NCBI GenBank assembly: GCA_963970005.1
Contig: CAXAMN010027473.1
Location: 207,452-271,451 of the forward strand
From: Durusdinium trenchii
Taxonomy: Eukaryota > Sar > Dinophyceae > Suessiales > Symbiodiniaceae
DNA: 64,000 nucleotides
Direction of reading: 5' to 3'
The position numbers were made by a program, and so were the translations under genes. The notes under the pieces are model-generated. The model had not been told where the DNA came from, made no database searches, and saw only the letters and a program-made list of their open reading frames with translations. Within the stretch, counting starts at the first letter, position 1. Every line of letters begins with the position of its first letter. Below, piece after piece: positions 60,101-64,000 of the stretch.

Positions 60101-63100
60101 AATCGCAGTGGAACAAGAAAACTTTGCAATATGTTACGCAATCTTTGCAAGTCTAGCCTGCATGTTACGTTTGTCTTGGAATGAGCACATATGTTCCGAA
60201 GTCTTCTTGGGGTTGGAAGACAGTGTGCATGCATACCGTATTTGTCATTCTAACGGGTTTCAACACGCTTCAACAGAACTCATAGTATGGTTTGATTCCT
60301 TCATAATTAAACAGGTTCCCTTTGGCCTACTGTGGCATACAGCATTAAATATTGATAGCAATTGCCCTCGACCATGTCGCTTCTGGATATTGTGGAAGAA
60401 TTTCTGGAGCTGGGTAAAGATGCACCTTGTCAAGGTTTGACAGTTTCCACCTTTGTGGTAAAACAACTGAACCAATGATTTATTTTTGCAAGGTGAGCAC
60501 GAGGACTTTGATAGAAATGTTCAAAGTCTTGCGACGGAGGATTCCTGGACACATGTTGCCGTGGCTGGGCTTTGTGCCTCTGTGTTTGTTGTTGCCTGAG
60601 TCCTACGAGTTAATGTTGTTCATCGGACTTGTAATGACTTAGGACAAATCTGAAGGATTTAGCTGACAAGTGTGAAGCAGATTCTCTTCATGGGGCCACG
60701 AGATTTTGGCGTTGGCTGAACAAACAATCTTGGAGAAAAATGTTTCCACTTCCACGGGAGTCCCTTGGTCGTGTATTATTTTATGCATCGTTGGGGTTGC
60801 TAGAAGATGTTGGGTTTTATCGATCACTGTGCTAAGGGTGGACGTGGTACTGTATGACCACCACAAGCAGCCACCACATCATTTAGACAAGTGGCATGTT
60901 TTCCTGCCTGCGGATGTGCTGCTGATCCCAAATTGTGTCATGTGCTTGGGGCTTTGGGGGGGCATTTCCATGGCGAAGCCAAGGTTTCATTCCTTTTGGA
61001 CATATGATCAGCGGCTTTTTGAGGAGCGGTTCTTGGGACCACCTGGAGTTACTTTCCAACAATATGCACATGGTTGGTTTAAAATATGGTGTTGGGGTTT
61101 GATTGCCTTGTAACAAATCTGAGGCAATAGAAGCATTCTGGCACGGAATGGAGAACACTGTCTGGTATCGTGAGCACCCAATATTGAGCGACCCAGTTTC
61201 TTTGAATGGCACGAATGTTGAAAGTTTTTTTTGGTTTATGAAGCAGAATGGCCTGGATGAAATGCTGCAGTCCTTACTTGCCTGACAGTGAGGCTGTCGA
61301 CAAAGCATTTTGCATACCATTGGTCTTCCACGGGGATGAAGCGGATGCCCATAGAAGACGGAGTTTCTGCGTTTGTAGTTTCAGCAGCCTTCTTGTGTCA
61401 GGAAAGAGTCCTTTTGACTCCAAATACCTGATCTACCTCACAGATGTCAACAGGTGCGTTGAGGAGACATGGGATGTCTTAGATGCTTGGGCTGCCTATT
61501 CCTTCATGGAGCTCCAGCATGGACAATTTTTCAGTGTGAGTCCTTTCAATGAGGATGAGGCTGATGGGTTTTCTTCGGGGCAATGCAGGGGCAATTGCAG
61601 GGAAGTATCGTGGGATCCTCACCTTTTGGAAAGGAGATGAAAAATTTGTCCAAAGGGCACTGAAATTGCAGCAGAGCTGGGTCAGTCATTCAGTGTGTGC
61701 ATACTGCCAGGCATCGAAGGACACAGGGCCCCTAACTTATTCAAGCTTTGGTCCAGCATCTGCTCATCGCAAAACTCTCAAGACCAATGCTGAGTTTTTT
61801 GAAGGGGGATTTCGCAATAACGCATGGTGCCGCATACCGGGATTTCAGCTACAATGTGTTGTGCTGGATTGGTTGCATCTTGTGGATCTAGCTATCTTGC
61901 CCGAATGTGCTGCCTCAGTAGCTTGGTGGGCCATTCCAATAGATTAAGTTGAATGTGAGAAATCCCAAGAGTTCTTCTTGTTTTTTTTGTGTAGCCAAGG
62001 CACTGATCGAATTGACCGAGACCAACCTCCTATATTCAGCAAGCAGTGTAGATGAGCGCCTGAGATTGGCATATGTGGATTTCAACAATGCTTGCCGAGC
62101 TCATGGAGTACGTGCCTTGGGTTGAATTTGCTTCCTGTGACAAAGGTATTATTGGTGGGTTGCTCGAGCTGAGGAAACCGAGGGAAAATTTTCAGTTTGC
62201 ATCTTTGGCTTGACAACAAACAAACATGTGAGTTTGGGTCTGAATGAGTCGTTTGTTAAGCCTGTTGTTGGATCTCAGGAAATCTATGTATCCACTGGGT
62301 GTGAACAACTACCCCACCCTTGTCCAGAAGTTTTTCAACGGATCAGCCCCTTGTCTGGAGAGACTTATATATATATATATATGTGTGAGTGCGCCCCATG
62401 CGTTTAGCCATAGAAACATGACTGTGCATCTGTCTACTCTCCAAGGAGTGTGTGGTTCTTGGAATCTGGTTGAAAGGAGTATGCCTGAAGGTAAGTTCTG
62501 CATATCCAAATGATGAGCACCATGCGCTACTCACAAGCATGTTGATTTGTTTGGCAGCATTGATCGGTTTCATGTTTTCCCTGGATGATGGACTCCTTAA
62601 ATTTCAGTTTCATTGAGGCTGCGAGCGAGTCTCTTTGTGAATCTTTGTGCAATGCGGGATGCAATCAGTCCCCGAAATGTCCAGCCGCATTTCTTCAAGC
62701 TGGGGAAATCCAACTTGGATATGCTCCAAAGTGCCTTCCTTCTCTTTAGAGCGTGCCACAATGGCACCTTGTTTCCAATCATTTGCAGCTTTGAATTCAG
62801 TGGTTGTTCTCTCAGAGATGTTGATGCCCAGGATTGGCGACTCGAGCAGTGCAGTCCCAACGAATGCTGTGGAAGATACGCCCCAAATTGCATAAGTTGC
62901 TTGGCTGAACAAAGGCAAATCACACACTTTTGTTTGATCTATAATATCGTTCGCATCCTAGGCTGGAACACCTATGTCAAGACATGGCGCCCTATGTGAA
63001 CCCTCTCGCTGTAGCAAATTACAGTGACGAGGACCTAATTGGAAAGTGCAAAGCGGTGGCCAAAAAATGCCACCCATCCAGACTAGGTTACCAATGTCTT

Positions 63101-63895
63101 CAACGATATGCTGCCTACTGCTGTGTTCGTTATCTTCGCCAGCTCATGAATGGGTGATTGTGTGATATACTCTTAGATCTTTTATAAGATTTTTTTGGGA
63201 TTGACCATCACCTGGATCAATTAACCACTGCTCTATCTTGCTGAAATCATCCATCAAGCGAGCCAGAGCCACCTCCTTTCAAGCTCGTGCTGGAAAAGGA
63301 GCTTTCCACAGGCCGCTGAGGGATGAGGATGGAATGAGGGATAACCCTTATCTTTTTTCAAGATTCCTTTTTGATGCTCTAACGGGTCTCTAATTGAGAC
63401 CCCTTACCAACATACAAAATCAAAAATAATTGGTGACCCCTTGGGGTCACCTGGTATAATACATGTCTGGGGGGGTTTGATGAATCAAGAGTCTACTGGC
63501 AGTTCTTGCTTTCGCGCGCAGTCCGCGAAACAGTCCATTTTCAGTCCGGTCTGTTGGGGGAGACGACTGGTGTCGTCCGGCCGTGGTGTCTCTTCGATCG
63601 TCACCGTGACCCGATGTGAACGGTGTGACCCGATGCATGACCCCGTTGAACGCGTCCAAGTGGTCCAGGACGTTCTTCGTGACCATTTGAGGATTGGTGA
63701 ATGGGTGATCATTTTTGCAGACCTGTTCGTGACCTCATTCTGAGATCTCAAGGACGGTATGGGAAGGTCCTGTTTCAAGGATGTGTTCTTCGTGGTTTTG
63801 GGCTGTTCAAACGCGTTTTCAGAGCGCGATGTCAGCCATTTGAGGCATCTATATCGCCAGCTACTACTTTTGCTGCTACACCATGACCAGTGTGG
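30192..63895 (+). CDS. Voltage-gated K+-channel-like protein (3' end beyond the window)
   Basis: A six-segment channel subunit acting in a membrane. N-terminal cytosolic exons: 30192-30319, 31269-31365, 33025-33145, 34122-34256, 35769-35860, 36596-about 36757, 37538-37630, 38446-38570, 39116-39191, 39699-39818 and 40245-40312. They are Ser/Pro/Ala-rich with coiled-coil parts (RLEQQAAQLKDLEDKNRQLL). Transmembrane part: 41263-41346 (WVINPDSNRFSHV), 41549-41606 (WQVVTNFALAFVALVTPLQ, S1), 42335-about 42378 (VGLLEIDWDALFVI), 44272-44385 (DMVLQFITMYPRTT, S2-S3), 44695-about 44848 (IKIIRVLRLLKL, S4), 45873-about 45988 (IPYQHVALLRFLLVLILACH, S5), 47170-47254 (turret) and 63845-63895 (pore helix, TMTSVG). 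Phases agree across the joins from 30192 to 34122, 35769 to 36596, 38446 to 42335, 44272 to 44695, and 47254 to 63845. The joins at 34256, around 37538 and between 42378 and 44272 (a missing piece of S2) are unproven. Filter residues after TSVG lie in the next exon, outside the window. Confidence 0.75.
30630..30664. repeat. Family A end fragment
   Basis: It has only the right part of the element, CACCCCGACAGGAGGGTCC followed by TGGTA, in a channel-gene intron. Confidence 0.55.
35693..35776 (-). mobile_element. Truncated family A element that abuts an exon
   Basis: It starts TACCAGGACCCTCCGACCCG and follows the inverted sequence of the 22927 copy up to GGGCACCCC, where it stops. The expected last part of the element is missing and channel-type coding sequence follows at once. 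The segment GGCTTCCAGACAG of the element serves as splice acceptor for the exon proposed at 35769. Confidence 0.7.
36764..36873. mobile_element. MITE-like palindrome, family B
   Basis: The ends CCCTAGGGCTCCAGTCGTAC and GTACGACTGGAGCCCTAGGG are perfect inverted repeats of 20 bp. The left end lies directly after the end of the proposed exon at 36596. Confidence 0.85.
38937..39030. mobile_element. MITE-like palindrome, family B
   Basis: The ends are CCCTAGGGCTCCAG and CTTGGAGCCCTAGGG; the inside is AGAAGGTGTGACTGGGGTGG, as in the other copies. It lies between the exons at 38446 and 39116. Confidence 0.8.
40725..40800. repeat. Family C repeat with local duplication
   Basis: TTGACCCCCAACTGATCGGC is present twice in tandem (40735 and 40754), next to GGCAGTCCCATGGAGG, the terminal motif of family C. 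Confidence 0.6.
41263..41606 (+). CDS. Channel exons entering and forming S1
   Basis: Exon 41263-41346 ends …WVINPDSNRFSHV, with a donor inside the next codon (…CACGT|GTGG). Exon 41549-41606 starts G|TGGCAAGTG, giving HVWQVVTNFALAFVALVTPL. The INPDS…W signature followed by a hydrophobic helix is typical of the pre-S1 and S1 region of KCNH- and cyclic-nucleotide-type channels. The second exon ends CTCCAG|GCCGAG, a GC donor, and is followed in phase by VGLLEIDWDALFV at 42335. Confidence 0.8.
42955..42990. repeat. (GA)n microsatellite
   Basis: A GA dinucleotide run with two GGG interruptions in a channel-gene intron. Confidence 0.8.
43005..43085. mobile_element. MITE-like repeat, family C
   Basis: It starts CCATCCATGGGACTGGAACA and ends CAATGTAGTTATATAGGCC followed by ATACATGG. 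Comparable units are at 43811-43895, 47055-47155 and 34940-34990. Confidence 0.6.
43658..43790. mobile_element. MITE-like palindrome, family B' (long form)
   Basis: The ends are TCTAGGGATCCAGTCATACC and GTACGACTGGATCCCTAGGG. The inner palindrome CCGAACCTGAGGTTCGG and the segment GTGCCAAAACGTCGGGTCC are shared with the copy at 46457-46576. Confidence 0.8.
44209..44236. repeat. (CATT)n microsatellite
   Basis: Seven or so tandem CATT units, just upstream of the exon at 44272. Confidence 0.85.
44272..44385 (+). CDS. Channel exon, S2 to S3
   Basis: The 38-codon exon reads DMVLQFITMYPRTT, then RPSKIAKHYMMTWFCL. DMxLQFxxxY at the end of S2 and YxxTWFxLD at the start of S3 are hallmark positions of this channel family. 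The exon ends CTA|GATGCT, a GA donor. Joining to GAC TTT at 44695 restores …WFCLDFATLIPLD without a frame change. Confidence 0.85.
44695..44848 (+). CDS. Channel exon with the S4 voltage sensor
   Basis: It reads DFATLIPLDTIGLLAGADRL, then LRSIKIIRVLRLLKLRPSRI. Arginine or lysine occurs at about every third position (R-SIK-IIR-VLR-LLK-LR), as in a voltage-sensing S4 helix. The 3' border is approximate. The expected S4-S5 linker exon was not identified. Confidence 0.85.
45873..45988 (+). CDS. Channel exon with S5
   Basis: After a CCATTCAG acceptor it reads IEIPVSIPYQHVALLRFLLV, then LILACHWLACVWAMTLKLA. The long hydrophobic helix followed by HWLACVW is typical of S5 in KCNH- or CNG-type channels. 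The 3' border is approximate. Confidence 0.85.
46369..46448. mobile_element. MITE-like repeat, family B (one of two adjacent copies)
   Basis: It starts CCCTAGGGATCCAAGTACC and ends CTTCTCAGATCCTTAGGG. A second element follows eight bases later. Confidence 0.65.
46457..46576. mobile_element. MITE-like palindrome, family B'
   Basis: It starts TCCCTAGGGATCCACATAT and ends GTACGACTGGATCCCTAGGG. It shares GTGCCAAAACGTCGGGTCC with the copy at 43658. Confidence 0.75.
46800..46900. mobile_element. MITE-like palindrome, family C
   Basis: Inverted ends CCCATGGGACTGCC and GGCAGTCCCATGG lie around TTGACCCCCTTTCAACCACC and GGCCGTTTTGAAGGCAGTCC. The centre is shared with the copy at 12402-12524. Confidence 0.75.
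47170..47254 (+). CDS. Channel exon, turret before the pore
   Basis: It reads VDEKYPQWINEIELADAPYG, then IVTRESPL. WIxEI…L…ESP is the extracellular turret that precedes the pore helix. It ends after one base of a codon at a GT donor (CTGC|GTGTCT). The pore exon at 63845 starts with the two completing bases, restoring ESPLRIYIASYYFCC. The intron between the two is 16,590 bp. Confidence 0.8.
47787..52137 (+). CDS. Block gene 1: repeat-rich acidic protein with basic C-terminus
   Basis: Exons: 47787-47885 (ATG; MGDASKEAEHTLPAMDDSL), about 47918-48126 (ALVPGGGIRVKRNLWMRSAF, VPRETRLRGVIFK), 48238-48318 (GITWDLETRFEFI), 48409-48527, 48589-48703 (LDIPEIDPEDMLLGQFIPNP), 48757-about 48864, 48888-about 49156, 49208-about 51228 with an internal 75-bp intron at 49769-49843, 51283-about 51354, 51417-about 51590 (FEDLAKNAFRIAINRVQQVA), about 51690-51847 (ELRYRLTGKAAGQIYKMFKK) and a last exon ending TGA at 52135-52137. 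Phases agree from 48238 through 48757. The large exon has about seven 19-residue acidic repeats (GSEEELSDKEDDKQDT-like), a serine run and Lys/Glu-rich stretches. The C-terminus KSKRPKVSKVKK looks like a nuclear targeting signal. I know no named domain. The RETRLRGVIFK block I recall from unnamed Symbiodiniaceae proteins. Confidence 0.6.
49769..49843 (+). other. Likely 75-bp intron kept in frame
   Basis: It starts GTTGTTTGG after …GAACATGCA and ends GGGGGGCGTGCAG before GATGAGCCC. Its length is a multiple of three without a stop, so it reads through as an isolated non-acidic, Gly/Trp-rich insertion in a strongly acidic region. GT and AG borders and the composition break argue for an intron. 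Confidence 0.6.
49950..50270 (+). repeat. Tandem 57-bp coding repeat in block gene 1
   Basis: About five to seven imperfect copies of a 57-bp (19-codon) unit encode variants of SEEELSDKEDDKQDTG. Codon differences between neighbouring copies show that they are not very recent duplicates. Confidence 0.8.
52138..53070. other. Spacer between block genes 1 and 2
   Basis: I see no exon here. The protein-like quality drops after the TGA at 52137 and resumes near 53071 (VPQRQEDRGWIL after CTCAG). Confidence 0.45.
53071..59704 (+). CDS. Block gene 2: multi-exon protein with Lys/Glu-rich core
   Basis: Exons: 53071-53109, 53268-53363 (GVYFVWEQPMSSVRAPRAIS), about 53475-53560 (RVTFPMGSWGAKTLKFTTNL), about 53736-53841 (RQLREALARTGYSGQDIAF), about 54255-54435 (AESAVYPRQFGLAIASLLQK), about 54757-54905 (IEKYAELLEGLKYERICLSC), about 54950-55066 (ICRDCRCDEISILEEECAA), 55799-about 57650 (over 600 codons of Lys/Glu-rich repeats), 57700-about 57820 (SPTARKLDFDW), about 57968-58085, 58304-58445, 58524-about 58640, 58774-58860, 58968-about 59134 and about 59532-59704 (stop TGA). 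The joins 58445 to 58524 and 58860 to 58968 are in phase 0. EQPMSS followed by a G-W-G-KT-K block and a YP..F..AI block recalls a repeated unnamed Symbiodiniaceae protein family (memory only). The core could be a disordered, nucleic-acid-binding linker (inference). Two adjacent genes, split near 54757, remain possible. Confidence 0.5.
55407..55460. repeat. Inverted repeat GACCCCTTAGGCTAAGGGGTC
   Basis: The palindrome around 55420-55440 and the flanking CAATTATGACCCCTTAG share ACCCCTTAGG and the AATT segments with the inner ends of the 16-kb block at 47416 and 63456. It lies between exons of block gene 2. Confidence 0.65.
56730..57010 (+). repeat. Tandem PEEKKPE-type coding repeat in block gene 2
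   Basis: Fifteen or so short units such as KKPEKKQPEETKPEEKK vary in length (PEEKK, PEKKQ, PEETK). It is a minisatellite-like array of 15-bp steps inside the Lys/Glu-rich exon. Confidence 0.8.
60374..63157 (+). CDS. Block gene 3: possible transposase-like dinoflagellate protein
   Basis: It starts at ATG 60374 (MSLLDIVEEFLELGKDAPCQ), ending with one base of a codon at a GT donor and continuing in phase at 60493 (EHEDFDRNVQSLATEDSWTH). Later exons: 60643-about 60825 (LHGATRFWRWLNKQSWRKMF), 61124-about 61260 (ENTVWYREHPILSDP, FFWFMKQNGLDEML), about 61275-61535 (FHGDEADAHRRRSFCVCSF, KYLIYLTDVNRCV), about 61589-61917 (GILTFWKGDEKFVQRALKLQ, CAYCQAS, VLDWLHLVDLAILPE), 61995-about 62109 (ERLRLAYVDFNNACRAHG), a region near 62610-62670 (ASLFVNLCAMRDAI) and the last exon about 62990-63157 (NYSDEDLIGKCKAVAKKCHP). 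Candidate catalytic residues are the D of HGDEAD, the D of LDWLHLVD and the DED of YSDEDL. The CxxC and DWLH blocks are loosely like Plavaka/KDZ transposases; that is inference. Some middle borders are unresolved. Confidence 0.55.
62369..62382. repeat. (TA)n microsatellite
   Basis: A short TA run inside block gene 3, probably intronic. Confidence 0.7.
63845..63895 (+). CDS. Channel exon with the pore helix and start of the selectivity filter
   Basis: It reads IYIASYYFCCYTMTSVG, closely fitting the pore helix and first filter residues T-S-V-G of K+ channels (normally followed by YGD). It begins after CATTTGAG and ends GTGG|GTGACT, so the tyrosine, glycine and aspartate must come from the next exon beyond the window. 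Joining to the turret exon at 47254 is in phase. Confidence 0.85.
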
Positions 63896-64000
63896 GTGAC
63901 TTGGAATTCTGCTTTAGCTATGCTTGTGCCTTCGTGGCTGGGCGAACTCGCCGGATCATCCAGACCCCCCCCTGGGCGCGCGCGCGAACGCGCTGGCTGA

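Larger units (their letters stand above)
47340..63496. mobile_element. Candidate 16-kb multi-gene transposon in a channel intron
   Basis: Outer ends: GTAGACTCATTGATTTCATC at 47340, and at 63496 inward on the other strand GTAGACTCTTGATTCATCA. These agree apart from two one-base indels and share the terminus of family D elements. Inner ends: TACCAGGAGACCCTAAGGGG at 47416 and, inverted from 63456, TACCAGGTGACCCCAAGGGG (18 of 20 match). Three intron-containing + strand genes lie inside, while the flanking exons belong to one channel gene. The genes inside look less GC-rich than the channel exons. A domesticated gene cluster flanked by two unrelated small repeats would look similar, so the element status is inference. 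Confidence 0.45.

Overview
The window looks like nuclear DNA of a dinoflagellate, most likely a Symbiodiniaceae alga. Every gene I can support lies on the + strand. Exons are short (about 40-300 bp) and GC-rich, and they sit in introns full of small palindromic repeats. Introns obey AG acceptors, usually AG|G, but some donors read GC or GA instead of GT. There are no bacterial-style operons, ribosome sites or CRISPR arrays. The exon structures below were built by hand from family motifs and reading-phase agreement across introns, so individual borders can be off by some bases.

Layout. 1.8-7.5 kb: exons of an unidentified gene with coiled-coil character. 9.8-21.5 kb: a recognisable M14 metallocarboxypeptidase of the cytosolic carboxypeptidase 5 (CCP5/AGBL5) type, in at least 10 phase-compatible exons, with the zinc ligands, the NPDG segment and the catalytic glutamate region all present. 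22.1-26.2 kb: unrecognised exons ending in a clean terminal exon, either a very long C-terminal tail of the carboxypeptidase or a separate gene. About 30.2 kb to beyond the window end: a voltage-gated, K+-channel-like gene with a long, Ser/Pro/Ala-rich and coiled-coil N-terminal region, then S1, S2-S3, S4, S5, turret and pore exons.

The most striking structure is the channel intron between the turret exon (ends 47254) and the pore exon (starts 63845). It is 16.6 kb long and holds three further intron-containing + strand genes. Gene 1 (47787-52137) has a long acidic repeat region and a basic C-terminus. Gene 2 (53071-59704) has a Lys/Glu-rich core. Gene 3 (60374-63157) has conserved blocks that could be a transposase or its derivative. 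The block is bordered by two nested pairs of inverted repeats (47340/63496 and 47416/63456) that resemble the ends of small palindromic repeats elsewhere in the window. My leading hypothesis is a very large multi-gene DNA transposon, or its domesticated remnant, sitting inside an ion-channel intron.

The rest of the window is dominated by five or more families of short palindromic, MITE-like repeats. Several lie directly against exons, and one copy appears to supply a splice acceptor.
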